A stretch of DNA of 64,000 nt from assembly GCA_900074745.1 (NCBI GenBank), contig LT598462.1, forward strand, positions 1 through 64,000, written 5' to 3'. The notes beneath the pieces were generated by a model. The model saw nothing but the letters and a program-made list of their open reading frames with translations, had not been told where the DNA came from and did no database searches. A program made the translations under genes and the position numbers. This document shows positions 20,634-31,409 of this stretch, one piece after another. Origin of the DNA: Lachancea mirantina. Its lineage: Eukaryota > Ascomycota > Saccharomycetes > Saccharomycetales > Saccharomycetaceae. Position 1 is the first letter of the stretch. Every line of letters starts with the position of its first letter.

Positions 20634-21005
20634 TTATTCGAAATGAAGTGTTAGCACAGCAGATGTAGCCGGTTCTACCATCAGCCCGTCCGCGACAAAA
20701 ATTGCATAAAATACAAACGCGACTGTTTTCGGACCGATTGGCCAACCATCCGCAAGGGCCCCGCCAGACGAAGCTACGTAACAATCCCCAGAAAACTCTA
20801 AGAAAAACCTCGTAATCCAAAGTCTTGCATAGTCATCAGATCTTGCGGATCTCAATGTAAATACCACGAATACAGATAGTGGCATAAATGAACCTTTTTC
20901 TCAGCAGAGCACCGAGAAAGTTGCGAAAAAATAGGCCCAAAAGCAATGCCCAAGACATACACAGTGTTGCACACAGATATGAGTACTCCAGTCAGTAGAC
21001 TTAAG
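20634..21005 (-). pseudogene. MFS permease pseudogene (DHA1-like fragment)
   Basis: Two frames on the - strand read as neighbouring parts of one MFS protein. Around 20924-21005 the translation SLLTGVLISVCNTVYVLGIA followed by FGPIF matches helices 1-2 of DHA1 antiporters. Around 20634-20885 the translation VFVVFTLRSARSDDYARLWI, then TRFFLEFSGDCYVASSGGAL and ADGWPIG, matches helices 3-5. Frame changes separate the pieces, and nothing follows after helix 5. It is therefore a truncated, frameshifted host transporter gene, probably from subtelomeric decay of a DHA1 paralogue. Whether it derives from the intact gene at 7.1 kb or another one cannot be judged here. Confidence 0.6.
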
Positions 21006-21263
21006 CTTCCTCACTTTATTTTAACTCTATCTCTTCCGCGCAGCAGGAGCCATTGCTGTAGCGTTATTCTCGAGTAGGACACGGTTACCTTGGTACAAGG
21101 ACGGAGTTTGAAGTAGACGATTGCTAACGCAATTCGATGTTTTAGCAGTTCAAATCACAAAAGCGTCAACTTCACGAGTTCCTTGTAGGTGTCTCCCTCT
21201 CTGACAACTGTCTAAAAATATCTTATTCTCCATGTATAGCACTTATCTATAATTAAAGCCTCT

Positions 21264-22022
21264 TTACCATGGTAGTTCGCTGCCGTCGTTGGCAAGGAAC
21301 TTGCCAGTGTCCTCGGGCTTAAGCCCCTCGATAACCTTCTTCAGGTCACTAGCACTCTGGTCTGGCGTAAGCACGTTGGCAGGATCGAAAAAGCTGGCGA
21401 TTTTTGGATCAAGCGCAATCAACTGCTCACCAACCTCTTTGCCCATGTCGGATCCAACAACGCCCGGGTGGAGAGGTGCAATAGTAAACCCCTCCTTCTT
21501 GAGGTCAAGAGCAAGCTCTCTGACAGTGTAGTTCAGAGCAGCCTTGGATTGACCGTAAGCGGATCCAGGAATTGGCAGCTCAAGCTGGATGGAAGCAGCC
21601 ACAGTCGAGAGAAAGAACGCCTTCTTTAGCTTACCCTTCTCAAGTAGCGGGTACAACGCCTGAAACAAGAGGATAGGTCCAAGAGCGTTGGTCGTGTAGT
21701 GCTTAATCCAGTTTTGCTTCTTGGTGGTCAGCACATACCCATCGATATCAGCGATACCACTGTTGGAGATGAAAATGTCCAGTTCCTTCGTGATCGCAGC
21801 AATCGCAGCCCCAGCAGCGTTGATACTCTCTTCACTGTCGACGTCCAGCTTAACGATGTGGATGTTTCCAGAGCTCTTCGACAGCTTTTGCAGCTCTGCC
21901 GCGGCGTCTGGATTTCTTGCGGTGGTGACAACGGTGGTGCCAGCTTCCTGGGCAAAGGCCTTAACGAGCGAGAAGCCAAGGCCACGGTTTCCGCCAGAGA
22001 TGAATACAGTTTGTTTAGTCAT
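21264..22022 (-). CDS. Short-chain dehydrogenase/reductase
   Basis: A classical SDR of 252 residues from the ATG at 22022 (MTKQTVFISGGNRGLG). A longer in-frame reading from 22202 would add 60 non-conserved, Ser/Lys-rich residues, which I reject as SDRs of this type start right before the first beta strand. The cofactor motif is SGGNRGLG at about residues 9-16. The NNAG-equivalent is ISNSGIAD, and the catalytic Ser and Tyr-x3-Lys are in STVAAS and SAYGQSKAAL. HPGVVGSDMG is the usual segment after the active site. Cytosolic NAD(P)-dependent; the substrate is unknown. Related yeast proteins are the IRC24/YIR035C type. Confidence 0.92.
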   Translation of the reverse strand: MTKQTVFISGGNRGLGFSLVKAFAQEAGTTVVTTARNPDAAAELQKLSKSSGNIHIVKLDVDSEESINAAGAAIAAITKELDIFISNSGIADIDGYVLTTKKQNWIKHYTTNALGPILLFQALYPLLEKGKLKKAFFLSTVAASIQLELPIPGSAYGQSKAALNYTVRELALDLKKEGFTIAPLHPGVVGSDMGKEVGEQLIALDPKIASFFDPANVLTPDQSASDLKKVIEGLKPEDTGKFLANDGSELPW

Positions 22023-22202
22023 TTGTGATCTGTGGTTTTTAGAAGAACCAGAACCCAGTCTGAGGAGCTTCCTCAAGCCTTTAAATATTCTTTCTGAGCT
22101 TCCTTGACTTTTCGAATTTGTCATGTTGTCGATGTGTGGCATCTTGCAATGCGACAGACCAGCTGTTACGTCCTTGGCATTTCTACGTTCTATTGGAACC
22201 AC

Positions 22203-23211
22203 TTCGCCTTCAGACTTACTAATGGTTCATGAAAACCCATTATTAAGCATAGCATGCAAGCAAGTGGGTAGATTGCACGCTATTTGGTGCATTCTGACCA
22301 CTCGGTGTGTATCTCACTCTGTGGCTTTGGTCTGCTCCACCAAGAGCATTTTCAAAGTAGGCGGTGCCAAGAAGTAGCCTGTTTGTCAGCTTTACAACGG
22401 TTTTGTTTTCGAGGATGCAGCCCAACCAATGCCAAGACCAGCCCGTGTCAAAAGTTCTTGCCGCTGTAAGCATTCACTATCACACCATTTGTAAGTCTCG
22501 CGATTGCCACTTCAACTTGAAGTCGCACTATCTCGTTGCTTTCTTCGTTCTTACCATGGGCTGCTCATGTATGGTGTGCTATGAAGCCGCTTGTAAGAAA
22601 AGCCACTTGTCATGTGAAGGGCGGGATACTTCGTACCTTCGAAGCACATGCCCTGTGCTTGCTCGAGTGGCAAACTTGCTGCCAGGAGAACTACATCTAA
22701 CCTAAACGCGCGCTTTAGAAGTATTGAAATCACGAGATCTTGACAGTCACGTTTCTTTGAATATAGCAAGAGACGGCCTTTCGGTAATTAAGTTCCAGAC
22801 CACGATGCTTCTATCTTCTTTATCAATGCTCGTGCTGACCACGTAGCTTCTAGCTAGTTCATCTTTGCTAATGTTAGAAGTGGTTTACAATGAGTGATAT
22901 CGTCAATCAGCATAATTCACCGTTGAAGATCACGTGCTTTCGTGTCACTATAAGAACTGTGCAGGCGCTTATGGTAGTTTTCGACGTTGCTTAAAGTTCA
23001 TCTAAGTACCCCACTAGGCGTTGTTTGCCAATAAAACTGTGAGTAGATTAAAAGAACAGTCTATAAAATTAATGACCGCCGGTTTCGATCGGTCTCCTGT
23101 CTCCGGTCTGTCTCCCTCCTCGTAAAACATATAAAGTTTTACGTGATAATAACGAAGGGCCACCTCAGATGTTACTTATTGAAGATCCAAAACTGAAATT
23201 AGTTTTAGGGG
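22203..23211. other. Gene-free interval
   Basis: About 1 kb between the SDR promoter and the amidase 3' end. Overlapping short frames at 22284-22769 on both strands lack domains. The stretch at about 22930-23080 faintly resembles LTR ends (AGATCACGTG..., GAACAGTCTATAAAATTAATGACCGCCGG) but is too decayed to call. Confidence 0.4.
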
Positions 23212-24963
23212 TCAAACCACAGGTATATTTTTCGCCAAGTAATCGTAAAATTGTGGTTTGAGTTTGACATTCAACAAATCCTCAATTGCAGAAGCGTAAG
23301 TGATGAGTTTAGGCTCTCCCCAGGCACTCTGCATGAGCCCGAGACCATAAGGTCTGCCATTTGTTTCATCAACATCCACTGGAAGTGTCACCATAGGATA
23401 TCCTGCCTTAGCAGCTTGCTGGTATGTAATAGAAAGGCCACTCGGAACAAGAAGAGCATCTAATTGAAAATTTTCGCCTGTGTTAGGATCTGTGTAGTTC
23501 AACGCGTAATCGATTCCTTCGTCCCTAGAGGTTCTTTGAACGAATTCAACCGCTTGCCAATAGGTTTCGTTCTTGACCCCGCCCCAGGCGAGAGAGTCCA
23601 AAAACGAATCCTGACCAGACTTAAAAGCAGGAACTGTGCCATTGATGCCGCCCTCTGTTCCAGTGTATCTGTCGTTATACTCCACAATATCCTCTAACGA
23701 TCTGATTTCTGTGTTTTGTAGCTCACTGAGGTACGCCTGAATATTGTTATAGAAATCGACTTTTACCACGGTAAACTCGCTTTCGTTAGTGCGCCCCATT
23801 TGCCAATTCCACCCGTGGCTTGAGATTACGTCGAGGTTTCCGAAATTGGTGCTATTGTACACAATTGCTCCGGCGTCTTTTAGCTGCTCCACGACTTCTA
23901 GAAGCCTTTCAACCTGATCTGGTTTCGCCAGACTCCATAGCTTTTCCCAAGGAAGTCCAAATCTCGCACCGGCCAAAGCACTCTTGTCGGAAAGAAACTT
24001 CACATAATTGCCATCTTCAGGAACATTTCCCGTCTGGTTGAGAGTATAGTTGTCCCTAGAGTCAACTCCCCACATATATTGGAAAGCATACACGGCGTCT
24101 CTTACCGTCCTAGCAATTGACCCAGTGGAGTCCTGATGTTCTGACTCGGGAATTACCCCGGCTCTAGAAGTTAACCCTACGGTAGGCTTGAAGCCGACCA
24201 CACCATTTCTCATTGCTGGGTCAATGATGCTTCCGTCAGTTTCGGTACCGAGACTAAACATGATCATGTTCGCCGCAACAGCTGCCGCGCTTCCGGAGGA
24301 ACTCCCACCTGGATTAACAGTCAAATTGAAAGGAGAACGCGATTGTCCACCGCGCGCAGAGTATCCTTCCGAGTAATGAGAGGTGCGCATATCAGCCCAC
24401 TCGCTCAGTGTCGAGTGTCCAAATAAAACTGCACCCGCATCTCTCAGCTTGGCGACAACGTGGGCGTCCCTAGGAACAATCGAGCCCATCAATGACCAGG
24501 AGCCACACGTTGTATCCATCTTGTCTTTAGTGGCATAATTATCTTTGACGACAAACGGGATTCCATGCAAAGGACTCCGTACAAGTCCTTGCGCCCTTTC
24601 CTCATCCATTGCTGCTGCAATAGAAAGTGCGTCCGGATTGATCTGCATTATGCTGTTTACATAGCTGTTGACCTGGAGAAAGCGGTTCAGATAACAGCGA
24701 ACAAGGTCTTGTGAAGTCAAAACGCCTTGTTCCAGGTAGCCCTGGAGTTGGTCAATCGTGCCATCTTCGAGGGTTATGCCTTGGCACGTTTCCATAGGGA
24801 AGCGTTCCGCTGAACTAAGTTGTGGGTATGTGAAGGCCGTTGCATTGGTGGCTTGCAATTCTGACGGAGATTCTCCACTCAGCCTTTTCCAAAGAGCAGA
24901 TATTGGCGATGCTCCACAGAGGGAGGAAGCACAGAATATTAAGATATATCTTTCTAACTTCAT
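23212..24963 (-). CDS. Secreted amidase (amidase signature family)
   Basis: A 583-residue amidase-signature enzyme. The first 20 residues or so (KLERYILIFCASSLCGAS) form a signal peptide, so the enzyme enters the secretory pathway; several N-x-S/T sequons follow. The Ser-cisSer-Lys triad is visible: Lys140 in PFVVKDNYATK, the Gly/Ser-rich GGSSSGSAAAV at 219-229 and Ser245 in GTETDGSIIDPA. GFKPTVGLTSRAGVIP closes the signature. The C-terminal part has AKAGYPMVTLPVD and PYGLGLMQSAWGEPKLI, usual for fungal members. It would release ammonia or amines from amides outside the plasma membrane or in the vacuole. Two GATAAG sites upstream (25157 and 25253) suggest nitrogen control. Confidence 0.92.
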   Translation of the reverse strand: MKLERYILIFCASSLCGASPISALWKRLSGESPSELQATNATAFTYPQLSSAERFPMETCQGITLEDGTIDQLQGYLEQGVLTSQDLVRCYLNRFLQVNSYVNSIMQINPDALSIAAAMDEERAQGLVRSPLHGIPFVVKDNYATKDKMDTTCGSWSLMGSIVPRDAHVVAKLRDAGAVLFGHSTLSEWADMRTSHYSEGYSARGGQSRSPFNLTVNPGGSSSGSAAAVAANMIMFSLGTETDGSIIDPAMRNGVVGFKPTVGLTSRAGVIPESEHQDSTGSIARTVRDAVYAFQYMWGVDSRDNYTLNQTGNVPEDGNYVKFLSDKSALAGARFGLPWEKLWSLAKPDQVERLLEVVEQLKDAGAIVYNSTNFGNLDVISSHGWNWQMGRTNESEFTVVKVDFYNNIQAYLSELQNTEIRSLEDIVEYNDRYTGTEGGINGTVPAFKSGQDSFLDSLAWGGVKNETYWQAVEFVQRTSRDEGIDYALNYTDPNTGENFQLDALLVPSGLSITYQQAAKAGYPMVTLPVDVDETNGRPYGLGLMQSAWGEPKLITYASAIEDLLNVKLKPQFYDYLAKNIPVV

Positions 24964-25156
24964 TTGGTTGGAAAAGAAGATTGTTAAGTCATTTCAGGCT
25001 AAGCTTTCGAGGATTATCGGGCTTTATACTCTAATTCCTAGTCAAACATGGCCTTTGATGGGACACAGGCACTCGGGTCATATGCTTACTTTCCTCGAAG
25101 AAAAGTCCTTGTGGGTTCTTCTGTGCGATAAAGGTAAACAACATGATTGCCTATAA

Positions 25157-25258
25157 GATAAGATATCATCCGGGTAGATTACCGCGTTAGCTGCATTTTG
25201 CCTAAATAGGCTATTGTGAGCTTTGCCTTCATGCGAGAGGACAATTAACTTAGATAAG
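25157..25258. promoter_or_regulatory. Two GATAAG sites upstream of the amidase
   Basis: GATAAG at 25157-25162 and again at 25253-25258, both on the + strand, about 195 and 290 bp upstream of the amidase ATG. GATAAG is the site for Gln3/Gat1-type activators and Dal80/Gzf3-type repressors under nitrogen catabolite repression. Two spaced sites before an ammonia-releasing enzyme fit this, but each alone is weak evidence. Confidence 0.4.
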
Positions 25259-26679
25259 GAGCGTCGATCTTTTTTTTCATTCCATTGATAAGCACAACAA
25301 TGGTCACGAAGGTCAAACTGATGATAGAGATCAACCAATGACCTGCAACTCACATAATTGATTACACTAGCCATATGCATCGAAAATCATCAGCCTTACA
25401 GGGTCAATAAAATGCAGTTGCCACTTGCCAAGCGCAGCTTTGACATGCGCATGACAAATGTAAGCTTACTAACCCAGGCGAAAGATACCTCCATTGCGAG
25501 TCATCTATCGCCACTCAAGGGATAAAATTCTGGGCTACCCCAGCATCGATAGTAAATGGTTTCCAAAGTAGCTACTCAGTTCGTTAATAACTTTTCCTTG
25601 CTTTTGAAAATGCCGGGTACAGTACGTTTATCTTTCCGTTGATAACTTGAAAATTCGAATGTTAGGCGGATGGTGTCATCTTGTTTTGTGCAATAGTAGC
25701 TTATCGCCCCCATCCTATCATACCACTGCTAGCCTGCGTTGTTGAAGTTCCATTTCCACGCTCGTTACTGAAACTTTTTGAACTTTCGTAGCTCTACCTT
25801 ATCTCCTTATTGGGCGAAAATTCTCTGTAACAGACTCCTTTTCACTTCAGCAAACCGAATCACAGTGCAGCGTTAGTTAAGAATTTAACTCTCAAGTCAC
25901 AAATAAGCGATTAAGTTCAATAGCAGCAAGTTTACCGAGAATTTTTGGTGCATGCATATTGAGAGGCCAAAATCGAGAGTCTTGAGTAACAGTTGTTCTG
26001 TGCTTTAGCCCTAAGCTCACGCCAAGCGTATATGCAGCTTTTTGGTCTTTAGAATGTGGACCTTAGCCTGGAAGGCTTACACACTTTGTAGCAAAAGATT
26101 GCTCGGCACATAAACAGCAAGACGTCCCCCGTTAACGGGGTGAACGCCATATCATGAAAAGACAGCTATCATGTTTTCCAAAAGAACGCAAAGTGAAACA
26201 GTAGCGAGGTGTCAAAAACTTCTTTCTATCTCCAGAGCGCGGTAAGGGTGACTGAAGGCTTAAAGGCCACCAACTATTTGTGAATTTGATAGTTTTTCTC
26301 TGATAAGTCACCTCAGATGATAAAGAGTACTTATGAGTCTCCTTCGCTTTTGTAACTCAACGACCAGCACTATATACAAGAATTGACTTCAAGCCCGTGT
26401 TGTTCTGAAATCCTCTAATTGAGCGACAGATGCTGTCGAAGGATTTACAAGGTCCGTAAAACTCATGGGATGTCCCAATTCTCTAAGCCAGGTAGATAAC
26501 ACTGAACTGAAAAGATGAAATGCGGATCCGCCTCAAATGCCTAGCAGTCGCAAGGTTCATGAGCTACTAGCTAGAAGAACTGTAGGTCACGGTCGGGATT
26601 CAAACTTATGTCAAACACGAAACCAGCCTTTGTGAATATAGTACTTAAAGGAAGACTTGCAGGTCAGGATACCACCCAG

Positions 26680-27150
26680 TCACAGCTCACTCTCCGTGTC
26701 CTCTTCCAGGCGACGACGTAAAGTCCGATCGCTTATGGCCGGGCCGCCAATCGCACTTCTTAGTTTTTCTGGAGTTTCGTTTACTTCCCTGAGCTTGTGC
26801 AGCGCTCCGTAATACTTGAACCGGTATCCAAAAACGGCTAGAACGCCAGCAGCCACCAATCAAGAAAACACCACTGGCAAAGCCCGATATAGACTTGGTA
26901 CGTGACTGCCGGACCAGATATCCGTCAGGACATCGTATGTCTCTCTTGTCGGCAACGCATATGCCAGCGGCAGAATCCTGGACTGATTTCAGAACGGCTG
27001 ATGATTCCCATGCTCTTGATCATAATGTATGAAAGAACAACAAATGGCTACGCCTATAGGGGAAGAAAAGCGCCGCAGCAATCCGAGATAAGCAGGTGCA
27101 CGTACATGAGAAGCCAGTAGACCATCCAGCTAAGAACTAACTGATTTCCA
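26680..27150 (-). pseudogene. Decayed coding sequence, possibly a permease C-terminus
   Basis: On the - strand the last open piece reads SISGFASGVFLIGG, then RFGYRFKYYGALHKLREV, then NETPEKLRSAIGG and a charged tail to a stop at 26680-26682. A hydrophobic helix followed by a basic cytosolic tail is typical of a transporter end. Further upstream, WMVYWLLMYVHLLIS (near 27100) is another helix-like piece. These lie in different frames with stops between them. I cannot name the family. It may be a degraded subtelomeric permease, or chance. Confidence 0.35.
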
Positions 27151-28437
27151 TTGGCTTGCCAGGCCTCACGGAAAGCTCAGATGTAGCCAGTCGCGCAGGG
27201 CGAAGCGGCGAAAGTGAAAGCAGCGCTGGAAACTATCCACAGAAGCAGTGTGCACTGAAAAGAGAAATTCCTTTGAATTTTGGGCTTGTTAGAAATCTTG
27301 TTGAGGATCAGGAGGAAGAATACCCGAAAAAGAGGCATCCCTGTGCCTTAGGTCTTGTTGAGCGACATGGATCCCTACAGTGTGGGTACCAAATTGATAG
27401 AGGTAAAGGGCAATGGATCGAGCAACGCTTGAATGGCTTGTGGGCTGGAACTTGTCAGATTCTGTATTTCTTGCGATGCGCAGAATGTTTACGAGTTTTA
27501 CCGTTAAAGAGTAGCTTCGACAATGCCAATAAAACTTCCTTTGATAGCCTCGTATGTAATCTAATCGGATGGTAGCGCACATCGTCCCAAACGTAAGTCA
27601 AGGCAGGAGATGATTTGTATGTGCTTGCCGCCTAGTTGGCCGCTTGAGAAAGACGATACGACAAGTCAGGATGGACTAAAGAAACGCTTCCCATTATCTG
27701 TATTTCTTTACCTCATTGACTACAATCTCTATGCTGGAAAATCCGGTTGTAAGCTCCTTATCTACTGTCAGTAACAAAGGCCCCCATAATATCTCATACG
27801 CCTGATCAACACTGTTGGTGATGAGACTATGATCTTAACAGACGTACAAAATGTAGAGCGCTTAAACTCCGGAGAGAAATTTCGATATTAACCATTAGAG
27901 GGTACATAATTGGCAGAAATCAAAGTCTTCGCAGAGCGGAAAAAATTCCAAAAACTATAAAGAACTGCTTTTTGTTCGGCCATTTGGTTCACTTAGTACT
28001 CGTTAAGCGAAAGCAATCAGAAGAGCTGGCTTAACATCATGATATCACAATCTAAAGGTATTTTTCGCTGATTTAATTAATGGATAGTGTCTGGAATGAC
28101 CAATTAGGCTTTCATATGCGAAACCTTTAAATTTAATTAACATTGGCACAGTCGTTAGTCAATGAAAAAATGGGGAGCAGCTCTCAAGACAGTATAATTT
28201 AAAGGATAGATTTATGAGGAGTCAAAAAAATGACCAGTCATGCTACGCCTGGTATGAGAACTGATCGAAGACCGGAAATTTATCTCGGCTTGCTAGATCA
28301 CTTAGTCTATGCTCATGTATCGATATTGGCGATGAGAATTTGCCAAACTTCGTATGATTCATATAGCTAGCGTCCCTCTAGTTGCACCGAATTGTGTGTG
28401 ATGTTACGCGGTCCGCATGATTGGTAGAAGTTATGTG

Positions 28438-28888
28438 TATTGAGTTTAACCGGCCTCAGTGTTAGACAGTATCCTAAATTGCATATCTAAGTCATTGAAA
28501 ACTTTTTTGGTGGTAAAGTAAATAGAGTAATGAGTACTTACTTTCTCGATGATTTTCATGACAAAATGACCGTTTTAAAGTTAGTCATATGGCCTCCTTT
28601 TACAAAACTCTGTGGCGCCATTTCCTCTTATGGCTATTACTCCCGACAAGATGAATGACAAGAAATATACAGCTCTTGCTACCCATCATACCACTGGTGA
28701 GGTTACCTCAGTTGTGTGATGAGTCCATGGTGGTTACTGGTATTTCTTGGACTCCTAGAGCTTCCTGATGATTTGCACTTGGCCTGTTGATTCGATTCTC
28801 TGTTATTTTATTCTGTCATCGTGCTCACGGGATATAAGTTCGGAATAATGCAACTCGACGAAGTCACCCAGCCTACCCTTTTCAGACA
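28438..28888 (-). mobile_element. Solo LTR remnant, older subfamily
   Basis: About 450 bp, from TATTGAGTTTAACCGG to CCTACCCTTTTCAGACA. It keeps, in order, GAGTACTTACTTTC, AGTTAGTCATATGGCCTCCTTTTACAAAACTCTGTG, CCATCATACCACTGGTGA, the TTATTTTATTCTGTCATCGTG block and ATGCAACTCGACGA. It is strongly diverged and therefore old. No internal element sequence. Confidence 0.65.
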
Positions 28889-29263
28889 TTATGACCATGT
28901 TCTAGCGAGATTTCAGCTTGGAAACAACCCCGAGAAACCTCAAACAGTCTAGTCTCATGAGAACAAGCGATACATGAGTGTATCGTTTTTAAATTGTAGG
29001 GCGTCATTTGTCGGTCTTTACCTCATGACTGCAAGTAATTGGTTGTTTTAAGCTCTCACGCGAACTATTCATACCAACAAAATGCCTTATCGAGGGATTG
29101 CCACACTCGCTCTTATTGACTGCAGCGATTGTCAGAATTATATTTAGTTGACCAGAATAGAACTCAAAAAAACTACTTCAATTCTCGGAATTCGTTTCTG
29201 AAGCCTTTCGCCATTTAACATGAACGTCACCTACCATGACTCGTCAAGCTTTCTATATGCTAA
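28889..29263. other. Intergenic, nothing recognised
   Basis: 375 bp between the LTR remnant and the stop codon of the homocysteine S-methyltransferase gene. No gene or motif is supported. Confidence 0.4.
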
Positions 29264-30241
29264 TCAAGTATACTTTTTTACTGCAGCAGACACCTCAGCG
29301 ATGTCTGCTGGAGATGTCCTGCAACAGCCGCCGATGATGCGAGCCCCGTAATCAATGTATCTCTTAACCACTGTGTCCCAACTGTTCAGTTTGTCGCTGT
29401 TTGCATTCCAAATCTTTTTCTCTGTATCGTATACCTCGCCACTATTTGGATAGGCCAGTAGAGGCATGTCAGGAAGTGCTCGATGCAGAGACTCCAAAAT
29501 GTCCGGGGACTCGTTAAAGCTGACGCAGTTGATTCCCAATAATAAAAGATTGGGGTTTCTCCTGTTTCCAAGACCTTTTATTATATCTCCAATTTGCTCC
29601 ATAGTTGTTCCATCCCTCAAAACGCCGTTTTCGTGGACAGAAAGGCCGATGTAAAAAGGCTTCGATAAAATGCTTTCATCCCACGACAAAATTGCCTTCA
29701 GCTCGTGAACATTTGGAATGGTTTCAAATCCAATCAGATCGAGATTATCGTTTGTGTTAAAAATTTCTAATTGCGGCCTGAAGTATTCATAGTAATTAAT
29801 GCTTTCGGGATGTGGACCATAATTTCCGGTAAACTCGCAACAAACGTGCGCACCCCATGGCCCAATCGTGCCGATTAGATATTTGTCTTCCCCGATACAT
29901 TCACGGGAAAAGTCGACGATTTTGGTGAGAAGATTGGTGTAGGCGGGAAGAGTTTTGATAGGTGTGTTTTCTGATAGGGATTTGAAGCTGGCCTGATAAG
30001 TGACGGTCATCAGAATTTCGGCGCCTGCCTTCATAAAGTCGTCGAACATTCCTTCCACTATTCTTCTGTGGGCAGACGACTTATCTTCCCAAAATGACCT
30101 GTCAACAAAGGGAATGGTTGACCACACAGGGTTTGCAACCTTGATGCCTCTGTTTTCCATTTCCGTGCCTTGACCGCCATCAAGCACTAAAACCTTATGC
30201 GGATTTTTGAAAAAAAGTTCGTGAAGAGGAAGACGTACCAT
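29264..30241 (-). CDS. Homocysteine S-methyltransferase (MHT1/SAM4 type)
   Basis: A cytosolic zinc enzyme that transfers a methyl group from S-methylmethionine or S-adenosylmethionine to homocysteine, giving methionine. With the ATG at 30241 (MVRLPLHELFFKNPHKVLVL) it has 325 residues, matching yeast Mht1 and Sam4. An upstream in-frame ATG at 30412 would add 57 Lys/Arg-rich residues that relatives lack; a targeting extension cannot be excluded. The substrate segment LDGGQGTEMENRG follows the start. The three zinc ligands are the Cys of GINCVSF and the paired Cys of GGCCRTSPADI at the C-terminus. In S. cerevisiae MHT1 is subtelomeric beside its permease MMP1; no such permease is next to this one. 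Confidence 0.94.
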   Translation of the reverse strand: MVRLPLHELFFKNPHKVLVLDGGQGTEMENRGIKVANPVWSTIPFVDRSFWEDKSSAHRRIVEGMFDDFMKAGAEILMTVTYQASFKSLSENTPIKTLPAYTNLLTKIVDFSRECIGEDKYLIGTIGPWGAHVCCEFTGNYGPHPESINYYEYFRPQLEIFNTNDNLDLIGFETIPNVHELKAILSWDESILSKPFYIGLSVHENGVLRDGTTMEQIGDIIKGLGNRRNPNLLLLGINCVSFNESPDILESLHRALPDMPLLAYPNSGEVYDTEKKIWNANSDKLNSWDTVVKRYIDYGARIIGGCCRTSPADIAEVSAAVKKYT

Positions 30242-30609
30242 CTGGAAAGTCTTCAGTTGTCGAGAAAGTTTATTCTTGTTCACAAATTGTGTAGTTCTAG
30301 TAGCCGATGTGAATTTCCTTTTATGTTTTCTCGGTACGACATGGTTGGCGATGAGATTTGTTAAAATTTTCCTGTTTCTTTTTTTCATATTTTTTGGGCT
30401 CTTGAACGACAATTGCCCTCAAATGCATAGAACACTGATGACTCATTTTAGGTGTCTGCAATTTAGGCAAGCTTACATAATCTTCCAAGGCGTGACGGGA
30501 AACACGAAGCTTTTAGGATCTCGCTAATGCAATCTCTGCTCCACCAATAAAGTCCACTAACTCCTCTGTGAACGCACTGCCTGATTTTTGGGCTATCGAC
30601 ATTAAAAAT
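30242..30609. other. Promoter interval of the homocysteine S-methyltransferase
   Basis: 368 bp that include the reading-frame extension discussed for the methyltransferase. No CACGTG or GATAAG site is visible outside the adjacent LTR. Confidence 0.4.
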
Positions 30610-31043
30610 TGTTGAGGTTTATCATTGTCGGTGGTTGATAGGTTTCTGAACCGTTCATTTAATTCGTTCATGATTGATCTAACTAATAAAGCTGGTAAGG
30701 AATTGAGTACTTATATCTCTCCGTGACTATCTTACGACCATGAGCACTACGATCTTGGTCATATCAGCTCCTTTTATACAATTTCTGTAACATTGATCCA
30801 AATTTGGAATGCGTTACTTTCTTCAAACTAGACGGTGAATTCTCATCATACGTCATTCATCATACCACATATGATCTGATCACAATGTTCTGAAGATTTT
30901 AGAACTGTCAATGGACCTGTTTTAGCTTCCAGTTCTTCCACAGAATGCCAACCGTCTATCTATTTCTCTAATTTTATTCTGTCATATCGATCACCTGATG
31001 ATGCAATTGAACCATATCACCTTCTCGCCAGCTCCTTCCAACA
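30610..31043 (-). mobile_element. Solo LTR, inverted, well preserved (copy G)
   Basis: 434 bp with clean ends: TGTTGAGGTTTATCATTGTC at the left and GCCAGCTCCTTCCAACA at the right, so TG...CA termini in reverse. The TCAGCTCCTTTTATACAA block is the TATA box on the - strand. It is close to copy C in the centre (TTCAAACTAGACGGTGAATTC), which suggests one younger subfamily. The flanking five-mers differ. Its U3 end faces the DAL5-like gene side and its far end the methyltransferase promoter. Confidence 0.9.
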
Positions 31044-31409
31044 TATATATCCACATCCCGGGCATCTTCACGAGCTGTTTTTTTATGCTTTCAAGGCTTT
31101 ACTGTCATCTTAATAGCATCAAGGACCTCACAGAGGACTCGTAGTTTGAGGCCAACTGAATTGGACGAGTCGGTTTGTTGGAACTCCAAGTGGCGAAGCG
31201 GGATAGATTCAAGTGGTAAGCTTGACTAGTGCAGCTCATACAGCGATAAACTTTGAAGCTCTTCCACTTTGAAAGAAGATTTACTTCCGATGTTAAATTC
31301 TACGCAACACCAGTGAAGGAGGGGCTCCTCATAATTAACTGTTAGGTGATCATTTATGAACTATTATGATAGAATGAAATAAACGGTGATCGAATTGCAA
31401 GTCCAAACT
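31044..31409. other. Spacer between two oppositely oriented LTRs
   Basis: 366 bp between copy G (-) and copy H (+). No coding sequence of an element or host gene is seen, so the pair looks like two independent solo LTRs rather than one element's two ends. Confidence 0.45.

Larger units (their letters stand above)
24964..28437. other. 3.5-kb gene-free interval with relics
   Basis: The amidase promoter region holds GATAAG at 25157-25162 and 25253-25258. Beyond it no intact gene is supported. 26680-27150 on the - strand looks like decayed coding sequence (separate entry). 25590-25760 has faint LTR-like phrases. The rest shows short frames only. Confidence 0.45.

Noticed and set aside
22023-22202. 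60-residue N-terminal extension of the SDR
   Set aside because: SDRs of this kind start just before the first strand, and the extension is low-complexity.
22364-22705. 113-codon Cys-rich open frame on the + strand
   Set aside because: The cysteines show no known spacing, and overlapping frames on both strands indicate chance.
25590-25760. Possible LTR remnant
   Set aside because: Only a few short phrases resemble the family (CGTTAATAACTT, ATCTTTCCGTTGATA), with no ordered set of blocks.
30242-30412. 57-residue basic N-terminal extension of the homocysteine S-methyltransferase
   Set aside because: Relatives begin at the Met encoded at 30241 and have 325 residues or so. A targeting role is possible but unsupported.
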